Below are positions 7,541 to 15,795 of a stretch of 29,248 bases of DNA, piece by piece. The notes under the pieces are model-generated. The model searched no databases, was not told where the DNA came from, and was given only the letters and a program-made list of their open reading frames with translations. The position numbers and the translations under genes were made by a program. This stretch comes from JBHHZJ01 sp046758005 (GTDB lineage: Bacteria; Pseudomonadota; Alphaproteobacteria; Kiloniellales; J153): contig JBHHZJ010000040.1 in assembly GCA_046758005.1 (NCBI GenBank), positions 1-29,248 of the forward strand. The letters run 5' to 3'. Position 1 is the stretch's first letter; each line of letters begins with the position of its first letter.

Positions 7541-7867
7541 ATGGATTTCGACGTCTACCTGCGCTTCCTCCTCGCGCTGGTGTTGGTGCTCGCGCTGATC
7601 GGCGCGCTCGCCTGGACGGCGCGGCGCTTCGGCCTCGGCGGCGCGCTCGCACCGAGCCGGGGCAAGGCGCCGCGCCTGGCGGTCGTCGAGGTCAAGGTCA
7701 TCGATTCCCGGCGCAAGCTGGTTCTGCTGCGCCGCGACGGATGCGAACATCTCGTCTTGCTCGGGCCCAACCAGGATCTCCTGGTCGAAAGCGGGCTACC
7801 GGCCGCGCGCGACGACGTCCATGCGCGCGGCGGGGCGGCGGCCGAAACGCGGAGCGCGAACCCATGA
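7541..7867 (+). CDS. fliO: Flagellar export protein FliO
   Basis: 108 residues. One membrane segment near the N-terminus (about residues 6-27) is followed by a short cytoplasmic domain with KAPRLAVVEVKVIDSRRKLVLLRRDGCEHLVLLG, typical of the FliO family that assists assembly of the FliP ring. The ATG has an AGGGAAGG site. Its stop codon overlaps the fliP start (ATGA), which supports the call since fliO precedes fliP in many bacteria. Confidence 0.9.
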   Translation: MDFDVYLRFLLALVLVLALIGALAWTARRFGLGGALAPSRGKAPRLAVVEVKVIDSRRKLVLLRRDGCEHLVLLGPNQDLLVESGLPAARDDVHARGGAAAETRSANP

Positions 7868-8613
7868 TCCGCGCCTGCGTCCGGGTGTCCGTGGTGGCCG
7901 GCGCGCTCGCGGCCGTGATGGCTGCCGAGCCGGCGCTCGGCCAGACCCTGCAATTCGACCTGGGCGACGAGGTCGCCGGATCGACCGCCAGCCGCATCAT
8001 TCAGTTGGTCGCGCTCGTCACGGTGCTGAGCCTGGCGCCGTCGATCCTGATCATGGTCACCTCCTTCACCCGGATCGTGGTCGTGCTTTCGTTCCTGCGC
8101 AGCGCCCTCGGCATCCAGCAGACGCCGCCCAATTCGGTGCTCATCAGCCTCGCGCTGTTCCTCACCCTGTTCATCATGATGCCGACCCTGCAGCTCGTGT
8201 ACGACCAGGCGATCCAGCCCCTGATCGCCGAGGAGGTCAGTGAGATGGAGGCGGTCGATCTGGCCGCCACGCCGGTACGCGACTTCATGCTCGGCCACGT
8301 GCGCGAGCAGGACCTGAAGCTGTTCCTCGACCTCGCCGAGGCGGGACCGATCGCCGCGCCGGAAGAGACGCCGATGCGCTCGCTCATCCCCGCCTTTATG
8401 ATCAGCGAGCTCCGGCGCGCCTTCGAGATCGGCTTCCTCCTGTTCCTCCCCTTCGTCATCATCGACATGGTGGTGGCCTCGGTGCTCATGTCCATGGGCA
8501 TGCTGATGCTGCCGCCGATCATGATCTCGCTGCCCTTCAAGCTGATCTTCTTCGTGCTCGTCGACGGCTGGTACCTGGTGGCGGGCAGCCTGGTGCAAAG
8601 CTACGGCGGATAG
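7864..8613 (+). CDS. fliP: Flagellar export gate protein FliP
   Basis: 249 residues. A cleavable signal peptide (about residues 1-26, ending ALGQ) leads to four membrane segments, with a periplasmic domain between the second and third. The family signature SFTRIVVVLSFLRSALG followed by IQQTPPN is intact, as is the last membrane region (PPIMISLPFKLIFFVLVDGW). FliP forms the core export pore together with FliQ and FliR, encoded on the other strand at 3933-4967. A GGAG site inside fliO precedes the ATG. Confidence 0.97.
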   Translation: MIRACVRVSVVAGALAAVMAAEPALGQTLQFDLGDEVAGSTASRIIQLVALVTVLSLAPSILIMVTSFTRIVVVLSFLRSALGIQQTPPNSVLISLALFLTLFIMMPTLQLVYDQAIQPLIAEEVSEMEAVDLAATPVRDFMLGHVREQDLKLFLDLAEAGPIAAPEETPMRSLIPAFMISELRRAFEIGFLLFLPFVIIDMVVASVLMSMGMLMLPPIMISLPFKLIFFVLVDGWYLVAGSLVQSYGG

Positions 8614-8615
8614 GT

Positions 8616-8640
8616 GGGTTGCGGGCGGGGCGGGGCGGGG
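8616..8640 (+). other. G-rich tract with quadruplex potential between convergent genes
   Basis: Five runs of three or four G separated by TTGC or single C residues fill the gap between the fliP stop and the end of the convergent TPR gene. The pattern fits an intramolecular G-quadruplex on the plus strand. No hairpin terminator with a T-run was seen in this 40-base gap. Confidence 0.5.
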
Positions 8641-8653
8641 CGGCGCGGCCGGT

Positions 8654-11600
8654 TCAGTTGGGCCGGTCGAGGTTGGCCTGCTGCAGGCGCTTGCGGTAGT
8701 CGGCCATGAACTCCTCGACCTGATCGACCTCCGCCAGCTCCTCGGCGATCGACTTGGCCCGTCCCGCCTCCAGGCCGCGGGCCAGCAGAGCGAAGGTCTC
8801 CCGGTCCGGTCCGACGGCCATGGCCGGCCAGTAGGCTTGGTTGAGCTCGATCAGGCGGGCGCGCTCGCCGCCCATGGTCAACGCCACGGCAAGGTCGATC
8901 ACGTTCCGACTTTCGGCCTCGGTGAGTGGCCGGTCGGTCGGCGCTCGCGCGGGCACCAGCCGCGCCAGAACGCGCGCGGCCGCGGGCCAGTCGCCTTGCG
9001 CCCACAGGATGTCGGCGCGCAGACGCAGCGCCTCGGGGCCGTCGTCGTCGCCGAGCAGCGCGAGCGCTTCGTCGTGGCGGCCGAGCCTGGATAGCGCCCG
9101 CGAACGCAGGTAGCCGCGCGCCCGCCGCAGGTCCTCGGCCATGTCGCGTTCGTCGCTCATGTCGAGCGCTTCGAGCGCCTTGGCGGGAGCATGATCCAGC
9201 AGGTGGATGGAGGCGAGGCGGCCGCCCATGCGGGCCTTGGCCGGTCCGGACAGACGGTACTTGACTTGGGTCGTCAGGAGCTGCGCCGCGCGCGGGAGGA
9301 GGTCGACTTCGACCAGGCGCTCGGCGAGCCTCGCGATGACCTGGTCGCCCGTGGCGCCGGGCGGGGTCAGCTCCTTGAACTCCTCGTAGAGCGCGAGCGC
9401 GCTGAGCGGCGGCAGGGCCTCGCTCAGGGGACCGAGATACAGGTCGAGGAAGACCTCGCGCATGCGCTGGGCCACGACCTGAGCGGGCCTGGAGGTCGGG
9501 AAGTAGGACGCGGCCCGGCGGAAGGCCTCCAGGCCCTGGCGATACTGCCCTTGGGCGACGTACAGCTCGCCCAGGCGCTCGAGGAGCATGATCTCGAAGT
9601 GATCGCCGCGCCAAGCGAAACGCAAGCGCTCGAGTTCCTCGATCGCCTGCCCGGGCGTCACCTCGTCGTGCGCCAGGGCCAGGTCCAGGAGCGCGAGCCG
9701 CGCGCGGGCGCGCGACGGCCGGTGCGCGGTCAAGTTGGCGACCTTCTGCCAGAGCGCCTTGGCGGCGTCGTCATCGCCCCGGACCTGCAGCCGGCGCCCA
9801 ACGAGGAACGCGATCTGCGCCTCCTCGTCCACGCTAGGCTCGTCGCTCCGCGCCTGATCGAGATAACGCTTGGCGCCCTCGGCATCCTCGATCCCAAGCC
9901 GCGCCTCGGCCGCCAGGAGGCGCAGGCGGGTGCGCACCCTGTGCGGGTAGGCGCCGATCAGCTCCTCGCTCTGCGCGAACATATCCGCCGCGACCGGCCA
10001 ATCGCGGGCCGCCGCGGCCATTGCGGCGTGCCACAGCTCGGCCTCCCATTCGCCGATCATGGACGGATGAAAGAGGTCGGCCGCGGCGGCCACGTAGTTC
10101 TCGGACAGGAACGCGCCGACGCCCCGCATCAGGCGCACCTCCGGGTCGAGGCCGAGACGCGGATCGAAGACCTCGCCCAGGCGCAAGACGCCGACCGATT
10201 CGGCGGCGAAGCCGTGCGCGAAGTAGAACCGGGCGAGGTCCAGCCGCGCCTCGGCGATGCGCGCCGGCTCGGCTTGCGCCAGCGCCGATTGAAGGGCGCG
10301 CCTGATGGCCGTCAAGTTCTCGAACCCGCCGCGCCGCCAGCGCTCGAGCGCGAACAGCCGGGGCCCCTTGGGCGGCGCGGGCACGTTGGACTTCAGCAAG
10401 GCCAAGGTCCCGCCGTGGGACAGGATCAACCCGTCCGGATGGCGAACCCACACGCCGTTGCCGGCGACCGTGACCTCCAGCCCGTCGGAGCGCGGCGCCA
10501 GGACCAAGCCTTGGACGCTGCGCAGCGCGCGAAACTGCGGGAAGGTTTGCGCCGTGTCCAGTCCCTGGTTCTCGCCCCGCGCCGGCACGATGATAATCGG
10601 CGTGCCCGAACCGGGTTCCGGAAACGACAGCGTCCGTTCCGGCCCCTGCATGCGAAACAGGACCTGCGCCGGTTTGTCCCGCGCGTCGATCTCCAGCTCG
10701 ATGGCCGGCGTGGGCCGGCGGCCGCTCGGCCAAAGATCGACCACCCAGGCCGAACCGTCGCGGGTTACCCGGGGCTCCAGAATCGGCGGCGCGGTCAGGC
10801 GGATCAGCGTGGCGCCGGACACCACGTACTGCTCGACCGGGGCGACTTCCGGGGCAAGCCGCGCGATCGCGCGCGCCAAGTCCCCGGGCGGCGGCCGGTC
10901 GAACACTAGCCACAGGTGCGCGCCGTACCGGAACACCGCCGCGGCGACGCCATCGCCCCACTCGAAGCGCAGTTCGCGCGAGGCGGGGTGCAACGACGCG
11001 CGCGCCGGGCTCGGCGCCGTGTCGATGAGAACGGGCGCCGGATCGGCGACGACGAGGACGCCGCCGACGCGCGCGCGGCGCCCGCCCTTGCCGCCCTTCG
11101 CCTTGTTCGCCTCCTTCTGCGCCGCGGCCTCCCGCGGCCCGGCCTTCTCGGCCCCGGTCGCGCGCGTCGCCCCCGCACGGTTGGGCTTGGGCTTAGGCCG
11201 CGGCGCGTTCTCGGCCCGCAGTCCGTGCTCGGCCGGGGCCGCGGTCGGACCCTGCCCGCCAGCGCCAGGCCGCCCGGCCGCCGTCGCCTGCCCGGGCAGC
11301 AGCGGGATCGGCGCCCCCGACCCGGCCTCCGGCGCACGGCCCGCGGGCGGAGGCGGCGGCGTTTCGGCGGCGGCCGGGACCTCCGGTTTGCGTTCCGGGA
11401 CCGGAGCGGGAGGCGTGAACCCCGCGGCCTCACCCGATTGCTCGGGCTCGCCCCGGCCGGCGGGCCGGCGGCGACGCCGGTCGTTGGGCTTGGCCGCCGG
11501 CGCATCCAGCGCGGTATCCGGCTTCAGGACATCGAGCACGACCGAACGGTCGCTCTCCAGCAGCCGCAGCTTCGATCCGGGGGCGACGGCCACGACCACG

Positions 11601-11881
11601 CTGAGCCCCTTGGGCCCCGCCTCGGCCGCGATGTCGGTAACGTCCGGGGGCGGATCGGCGCGGAAGCGGGCGAGGTCGAGCTCCCCGGACCGGTCGAAGA
11701 CCAGCCGCGCGCGCCCGGACTCCCGGTCCAGGCGGACGCCCACGGGCCGCGCCCAGTCGAACACGAGCCGGCTGAAGCCCGGGTGCTCGCCGACGCGCAC
11801 GACGACGCGCTCGGCAGCCGCCGCGGCCGCGGCGACGGCGAGCGAAAGCGCGAGGACCAGGGTGCGCAGCGTGGCCGTCAC
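8654..11881 (-). CDS. Large periplasmic TPR protein with AMIN-like N-terminus
   Basis: 1075 residues with a signal peptide (1-23). The N-terminal region (about 24-120) is beta-rich with AMIN-like character (GEHPGFSRLVFDWARPVGV), followed by a Pro/Ala/Lys-rich linker (121-270), a second beta-rich region (about 275-395), and helical TPR-like repeats from about 510 to the end. The start is a GTG overlapping the motB stop codon (GTGA), so translation is coupled to motB. It is the last gene of the cheY-cheZ-motB block. A periplasmic partner of the stator or of the cell wall around the motor would fit, but I know of no assigned function. The whole gene lies antisense to several long but spurious reading frames. 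Confidence 0.85.
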   Translation of the reverse strand: MTATLRTLVLALSLAVAAAAAAAERVVVRVGEHPGFSRLVFDWARPVGVRLDRESGRARLVFDRSGELDLARFRADPPPDVTDIAAEAGPKGLSVVVAVAPGSKLRLLESDRSVVLDVLKPDTALDAPAAKPNDRRRRRPAGRGEPEQSGEAAGFTPPAPVPERKPEVPAAAETPPPPPAGRAPEAGSGAPIPLLPGQATAAGRPGAGGQGPTAAPAEHGLRAENAPRPKPKPNRAGATRATGAEKAGPREAAAQKEANKAKGGKGGRRARVGGVLVVADPAPVLIDTAPSPARASLHPASRELRFEWGDGVAAAVFRYGAHLWLVFDRPPPGDLARAIARLAPEVAPVEQYVVSGATLIRLTAPPILEPRVTRDGSAWVVDLWPSGRRPTPAIELEIDARDKPAQVLFRMQGPERTLSFPEPGSGTPIIIVPARGENQGLDTAQTFPQFRALRSVQGLVLAPRSDGLEVTVAGNGVWVRHPDGLILSHGGTLALLKSNVPAPPKGPRLFALERWRRGGFENLTAIRRALQSALAQAEPARIAEARLDLARFYFAHGFAAESVGVLRLGEVFDPRLGLDPEVRLMRGVGAFLSENYVAAAADLFHPSMIGEWEAELWHAAMAAAARDWPVAADMFAQSEELIGAYPHRVRTRLRLLAAEARLGIEDAEGAKRYLDQARSDEPSVDEEAQIAFLVGRRLQVRGDDDAAKALWQKVANLTAHRPSRARARLALLDLALAHDEVTPGQAIEELERLRFAWRGDHFEIMLLERLGELYVAQGQYRQGLEAFRRAASYFPTSRPAQVVAQRMREVFLDLYLGPLSEALPPLSALALYEEFKELTPPGATGDQVIARLAERLVEVDLLPRAAQLLTTQVKYRLSGPAKARMGGRLASIHLLDHAPAKALEALDMSDERDMAEDLRRARGYLRSRALSRLGRHDEALALLGDDDGPEALRLRADILWAQGDWPAAARVLARLVPARAPTDRPLTEAESRNVIDLAVALTMGGERARLIELNQAYWPAMAVGPDRETFALLARGLEAGRAKSIAEELAEVDQVEEFMADYRKRLQQANLDRPN

Positions 11882-12645
11882 GGCCCCTCCCGGGCGCGTT
11901 CGTGAATAACGATGTCGATTCGGTCGGCGAACGTCGGCTTCTCTTCATCGTTCAGGTGAGGCGACAGGTCGCCGGGGCGCGTTTCGCCGAAGCCCCGCGC
12001 CACCACCGGCCCGTCGTAGCCGGCCTTGGCGAGCATCGCCGTCAAGGCCGCGGCGCGGGCGAGCGACAGCTCCCAGCCGGCGGGTTCGCCAGGGCCCGCC
12101 GCGCTCGGCGCGGTGTGCGCCTCGACTTCGATCACGTTCCTCAAATTGCGCAGCACGCCGCCGATGGAAAAGCCGACGCGTTCGCCCGCCGGCGTCAGGT
12201 TCGAGCCCTCCGGCGCATACAGGAGCGCGGCGGGCAGGCTGATCACCAGGCGGTCCGGCAAGCGGCGGATGACGCTGGGCGCAAGGGACGGATCCGAGGC
12301 GATCTGCTGATGCACGATCGGCGCGAGGTAGTCGAGGTCGGCGCCCGGAACGGGCGCCTCGCCGTCGACCTGGAACTCGATCGCGGGTTTGGCGCCCTCG
12401 CGCTTGCGGATCGTGTCCATGTTGTCGTCCAACGAGCGCACCAGGTTCTGCCACTTCTGTTGCTCGACCTGCGACATGGCGAAGAGCAGCACGAAGAACG
12501 TCAGCATCAGGGCGATCAGGTCGGCAAACGTGATCATCCACGCCTTGTCGTACGACCTGCGCAGGCCGGCGCCCACGTCGGCGAAATAGGACAGTGCCCG
12601 GCGCGGCGCCGCCGCGGACCCGGGCCCTTGCTGGGCGCCGCTCAA
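11878..12645 (-). CDS. motB: Flagellar motor stator protein MotB
   Basis: 255 residues. The single membrane segment (about 36-57) contains MITFADLIALMLTFFVLLF with the conserved ion-carrying Asp42. The C-terminal periplasmic region has OmpA-like peptidoglycan-binding features (IGGVLRNLRNVIEVEAHTA, ELSLARAAALTAML, VVARGFGETRP, ADRIDIVI). The only sensible start is a TTG at 12645 with a strong GGAGGAGG site; it overlaps the stop codon of the upstream MotB-like gene (TTGA). No motA gene is seen in the window, so the partner must be encoded elsewhere. Confidence 0.9.
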   Translation of the reverse strand: MSGAQQGPGSAAAPRRALSYFADVGAGLRRSYDKAWMITFADLIALMLTFFVLLFAMSQVEQQKWQNLVRSLDDNMDTIRKREGAKPAIEFQVDGEAPVPGADLDYLAPIVHQQIASDPSLAPSVIRRLPDRLVISLPAALLYAPEGSNLTPAGERVGFSIGGVLRNLRNVIEVEAHTAPSAAGPGEPAGWELSLARAAALTAMLAKAGYDGPVVARGFGETRPGDLSPHLNDEEKPTFADRIDIVIHERAREGP

Positions 12646-13340
12646 CCCGCGTCCTCCTCCGACCCCCGCGGCGTGTTCGTCGGGCCGGCCGGATCGCGCA
12701 CGTGCAGGATGAACTGGACGGTGTCCGGCCGGCCGGGGAGCAGGCCGACCGCCAGCACTTCCGGCGGCAGGCCCTGCTTGATCAGGCGCTGGGCGAGAAG
12801 GCCGGCGCGGCCAACCTCCACCAGCGGCGCGCCCGCGCCGTCGGCTGTGCCGCTCCCCGGCGCGGACACGCCGTGGAGAAATTCCAGCTCGTAAGCGAGG
12901 CGACCGGCGGGATTGCGCATCAGGGCCTTGGCCAAGCGCCGGATCAGGAGCTCGCGGTCCGGGCGGATCCGGCGCTCACCCGGCCTGAACAGGGCCGTGG
13001 CGGGAAACACGACCCGGACCATGTTGGCGCGCGCGATCTTCTCGCTGCGCGCGGCCGGGATGATCGACTCGAACAGGCTGCCGACCTCGCTGACCAGGTC
13101 CTCGGCCGAGAGCAAAGAGCCGAGCGAAGCGGAATAGGGTGCCGGGTCCTTGAGCGTCTGGATATTGCCGCTGAAGGTGCGGTTGATGCTGTCGAGCACC
13201 ACCCGCATCCTGTCTTTTTCGAACTCCGAGAGGGCGTTCAACAGAATGAAGAACGCGAGCAGGATGAGCTTCAGGCTCAGCAGCAGGACGACGTGTTTGT
13301 TGCCATGCTGCTCGCGGCTCGAAGGCGCGGCCTCGGCCAT
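12642..13340 (-). CDS. MotB-like protein lacking the ion-binding aspartate
   Basis: 232 residues. A short cytoplasmic N-terminus is followed by one membrane segment (about 17-37, VVLLLSLKLILLAFFILLNALSEFE) that aligns without gaps to the MotB segment encoded next door, but Ser22 stands where MotB has its essential Asp42. The remainder is a periplasmic domain with weak OmpA/MotB character (VRVVFPATALFRPGERRI, ELLIRRLAKALM). It follows cheZ by seven bases and is coupled to motB. It could be an accessory stator or anchoring subunit; ion conduction by it alone is unlikely. Confidence 0.8.
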   Translation of the reverse strand: MAEAAPSSREQHGNKHVVLLLSLKLILLAFFILLNALSEFEKDRMRVVLDSINRTFSGNIQTLKDPAPYSASLGSLLSAEDLVSEVGSLFESIIPAARSEKIARANMVRVVFPATALFRPGERRIRPDRELLIRRLAKALMRNPAGRLAYELEFLHGVSAPGSGTADGAGAPLVEVGRAGLLAQRLIKQGLPPEVLAVGLLPGRPDTVQFILHVRDPAGPTNTPRGSEEDAG

Positions 13341-13347
13341 CTTGGGG

Positions 13348-14004
13348 TCAGTCGAAGCTGGCCAGCAGGGCGTCCACGTCGTCCTGGCTGATGGCGTTCT
13401 CCGGCAACTGCGGGCCGCTCATGAGATCGTTGCCCGAGGCCGGGGCCGGATCGGCCGCGGGCTCGTCCGCCGCTTTGCGGTCCGGCACGCCGCTTTGCTC
13501 GCCGAAGGCCTCGATCAGCGCCTGGACCTTGGCCTCGACGTTCTGCAGCACCTTCACGATCTTGGAAATGCGCTGCCCGGTGATGTCCTGAAAGCTGCAC
13601 GCCTCGTAGACCCGGGTGACGGCGTCCGTGATCGTCTCCGCCGACTCCGGCGCCATGCCCTCGGCCAACGCCTCGATCGACTCGACGGCTTCGAAGATGG
13701 CGTTCGTGGCGTGCTCGGTCGCACCGACGATGGCGCTCAGCTCGTCGGTCGCGGCGGGAATGAACCGTGTGTTGATCTCGTCGGCCCGGATCGCCGTGAT
13801 CTCGGCCTTGGCGGTCCGGATGTAGTTCGCGAGCGCCTCGATATCGGCGTAGAGCTTGACGTTGACGCTCGACCGGTCGCCGTTGACCGAGGCCATCACG
13901 CTCCCGACAACCTCGACGATGTCCCGCGGATCGACGCCGACGCGATCCTTTCCGAGCGCCGCGAGTCGCTTCTCGAGGTCCGCGTACGCGGCCGGCTCAG
14001 TCAT
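13348..14004 (-). CDS. cheZ: Chemotaxis phosphatase CheZ
   Basis: 218 residues, similar in length to enterobacterial CheZ. A long helical hairpin carries the active-site stretch ACSFQDITGQRISKIVKVL with Asp140 and Gln144, the residues used to dephosphorylate CheY-P. After a Pro/Ala-rich linker the C-terminus ends in SQDDVDALLASFD, the tail that binds CheY and that also resembles the FliM CheY-binding peptide. It lies nine bases after cheY, which supports the call. Confidence 0.92.
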   Translation of the reverse strand: MTEPAAYADLEKRLAALGKDRVGVDPRDIVEVVGSVMASVNGDRSSVNVKLYADIEALANYIRTAKAEITAIRADEINTRFIPAATDELSAIVGATEHATNAIFEAVESIEALAEGMAPESAETITDAVTRVYEACSFQDITGQRISKIVKVLQNVEAKVQALIEAFGEQSGVPDRKAADEPAADPAPASGNDLMSGPQLPENAISQDDVDALLASFD

Positions 14005-14013
14005 GGCGGCGCC

Positions 14014-14403
14014 TTAGAAGGTGCCCAGCACCGAGGTCAACTTGCCCTTCAGCGTGGCGGCGTTGAACGGTTTGACGATGTAATTACTCACGCCCGCTTC
14101 CTTGGCCGCGATGACGTTCTCGCTCTTGCTCTCCGCCGTGATCATGACGAACGGCAGACCCTTGAGCTTGATGTCGGCGCGGACCTCCTTGAGCAGCTGC
14201 AGCCCGCTCATCGGCTCCATGTTCCAGTCGGAAATAATCAGACCGAAATTCTTGTCGCGGAGCTTCTGGAGCGCCTGGCTGCCGTCGGTCGCTTCGTCGA
14301 CATTATTGAAGCCAAGCTGCTTCAAGAGGTTGCGGATGATTCTGAGCATGGTCTTGTAGTCGTCCACGATCAGGATCGGCAAATTCTTGTCTATGCCGGC
14401 CAT
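14014..14403 (-). CDS. cheY: Chemotaxis response regulator CheY
   Basis: 129 residues, a lone receiver domain very close to classical CheY. Asp14/Asp15, the phospho-acceptor Asp59 (IISDWNMEPMSG), Thr89 and Lys111 (YIVKPFNAATL) are present. CheY-P binds FliM, encoded upstream in the same direction, and controls motor rotation; CheZ downstream removes the phosphate. A GAGGAGTGG site precedes the ATG. A CtrA-like box lies 79 bases upstream, so cheY probably begins its own transcription unit through the TPR gene. Confidence 0.95.
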   Translation of the reverse strand: MAGIDKNLPILIVDDYKTMLRIIRNLLKQLGFNNVDEATDGSQALQKLRDKNFGLIISDWNMEPMSGLQLLKEVRADIKLKGLPFVMITAESKSENVIAAKEAGVSNYIVKPFNAATLKGKLTSVLGTF

Positions 14404-14481
14404 CGGCCACTCCTCGTTCCTGCGGGCTGCACAGGCAAACCCTCCCTTAGGAAAAACGCCGCAGAACGTAGCGAAGCGAGG

Positions 14482-14507
14482 TTAAGACTATGTAAAAACG
14501 GGTAAAT
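14482..14507 (-). promoter_or_regulatory. CtrA-like box upstream of cheY
   Basis: On the minus strand 14496-14482 is TTTA-CATAGTC-TTAA followed by C, one mismatch from the CtrA consensus. The wider 14507-14481 segment matches the flgB upstream region at 22 of 27 positions. A small CCCC-TTT-GGGG hairpin (14511-14521) just after the motE-like stop codon may weakly end the preceding transcript. Confidence 0.5.
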
Positions 14508-14526
14508 TCTCCCCAAAGGGGCCCGC

Positions 14527-15240
14527 CTATTCCGCCGCGGTGGGCAGGTCGCGGCGCTGGGCCAGCTCGGTGGTGATGGCCTTCGCCTTCTCCGGATTCA
14601 TCTTGGCGAGAATCGGCGCGGTCTTGCGTTCCTTCATGCGCTCGACCACGGGCAGCAGCACCGCCATGTCCAGTTCCTCGAAGATCCGCGCCGCGTCCTT
14701 CGGCCTCATGTTCTCGTAAATCTTGACCAGGCTCTGGTACTGGGTCTCGGTCTGCTCCTCGCGCTGGCGCAGCAGGTCCTCAATCGACTTCTGCAGGGCC
14801 TTCAATCCGTCGACCTTCTCCTCGACCCGTCGCTCGGCGGCCTGCAGCAAGACTTCCCGCTCCTCGAGACGGCGGGCGCGCAGGTCGAGTTGGCGGCGGC
14901 GCTCGGACAGCGCCTGCAGGAGGTCGACCTCCTCGTCGGTCATTGTCAGGGGATCGGGCGGCAGCTCGAAAAGGCCCGCGTCCGCCTGGCCGGGAGCCGC
15001 CGGCGCGGCCGTGCCCTCCGGCGAATCCTGACGGTCGGCCCCGGCGCCGGCCTCGTTCGATCCCGCTTCGGCGCCGTCACCGGCGGCGGGGACGGCGGTC
15101 CAGGCCCCCTGCGCCGGGCGGCCCGCGGGCGCCGGCTGCGCCTGCGCCATGACCGCGAAGCCGTGCCAGAGGTCCCCGACCCGCGCGGTCAGGGCGATCC
15201 CGGCCGCGGCGATGAGTACGGGCAAGAGCCGCAAACGCAT
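14527..15240 (-). CDS. motE: MotE-like protein (MgtE N-terminal-like domain)
   Basis: 237 residues. An N-terminal signal or membrane anchor (about 1-32) and an Ala/Gly-rich stretch precede a long coiled coil (about 102-170, LSERRRQLDLRARRLEEREV) and a C-terminal helical domain (172-230: YENMRPKDAARIFEELDM, ILAKMNPEKAKAITTELAQ) of the MgtE-N type. In rhizobia MotE chaperones the periplasmic motility protein MotC; here the name reflects family similarity only. A GGAGGGAGGAG site supports the ATG. It follows the DUF6468-like gene in the fliL-fliM unit. Confidence 0.82.
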   Translation of the reverse strand: MRLRLLPVLIAAAGIALTARVGDLWHGFAVMAQAQPAPAGRPAQGAWTAVPAAGDGAEAGSNEAGAGADRQDSPEGTAAPAAPGQADAGLFELPPDPLTMTDEEVDLLQALSERRRQLDLRARRLEEREVLLQAAERRVEEKVDGLKALQKSIEDLLRQREEQTETQYQSLVKIYENMRPKDAARIFEELDMAVLLPVVERMKERKTAPILAKMNPEKAKAITTELAQRRDLPTAAE

Positions 15241-15270
15241 AAAGACGCTTCTCCTCCCTCCAGCTTGGTG

Positions 15271-15795
15271 TCAGCGCATGCCCTGAAGGGCCTCGAGCAG
15301 CTTCGCCTCCTGCGGCGAGGGGCGTGCGGGTGCGCCCGGCCCCGCCGGCTTGCCCGGCGCGGGTCGGGCGGCGGCCGGTGCGCCCGGCTTGGCGCCTTCC
15401 CCCTGCCCCGCGCCCGCCGCGCGGGCCGGCGCGGGCATCGCGGCCGGCGCGGCCGACCTGGCCCGCACGGCCCCGATCGCGCCGTCGAGGCGGCTCGCGA
15501 GGCTGCCGCCCACCTCGACCAGATACGCCAGCTCGTCGGCCAGGGCGCGCGCGCTGTCGGCGGTGCGCTGCAGACGTCCGCCCGCCTGCTGGGCGTGCTC
15601 CTTGAGCGCATCGAGCCCGCCTTGCGCCCTTTCGGTCGACTCCACGAGGCGCGCGATCAGCGCCTCCATGTCCGCCTTCGTGTCGCGCAGGGCCGACAGC
15701 TTGCGGTTGAGCACCACCGCGTAGACGATGGTGGCCACCAGCAGGATCGCGATCACGGCATCGAACAAGGCGGCCATGGTCGGGGCGCCGCTCAT
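15271..15795 (-). CDS. DUF6468-like membrane protein next to fliM
   Basis: 174 residues. One N-terminal membrane segment (about 7-27, MAALFDAVIAILLVATIVYAVVLNRKL) is followed by a helical region (30-100) with coiled-coil character and a Pro/Ala-rich tail. It resembles the alphaproteobacterial DUF6468 family, which is found beside fliM; its function is not known to me. The ATG overlaps the fliM stop codon (ATGA), so the two are translated together. The long reading frame that continues upstream of this ATG is only a shadow of fliM. Confidence 0.85.
   Translation of the reverse strand: MSGAPTMAALFDAVIAILLVATIVYAVVLNRKLSALRDTKADMEALIARLVESTERAQGGLDALKEHAQQAGGRLQRTADSARALADELAYLVEVGGSLASRLDGAIGAVRARSAAPAAMPAPARAAGAGQGEGAKPGAPAAARPAPGKPAGPGAPARPSPQEAKLLEALQGMR

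Noticed and set aside
9191..11909. Several long plus-strand open frames over the TPR gene
   Set aside because: They lie antisense to a coherent 1075-residue protein with a signal peptide and repeats, have biased composition and lack ribosome sites.
14377..14400. CGGCAAATTCTTG inside cheY as an ftr site
   Set aside because: The second half does not match, it lies in coding sequence for conserved residues, and no sigma-54 promoter is near.
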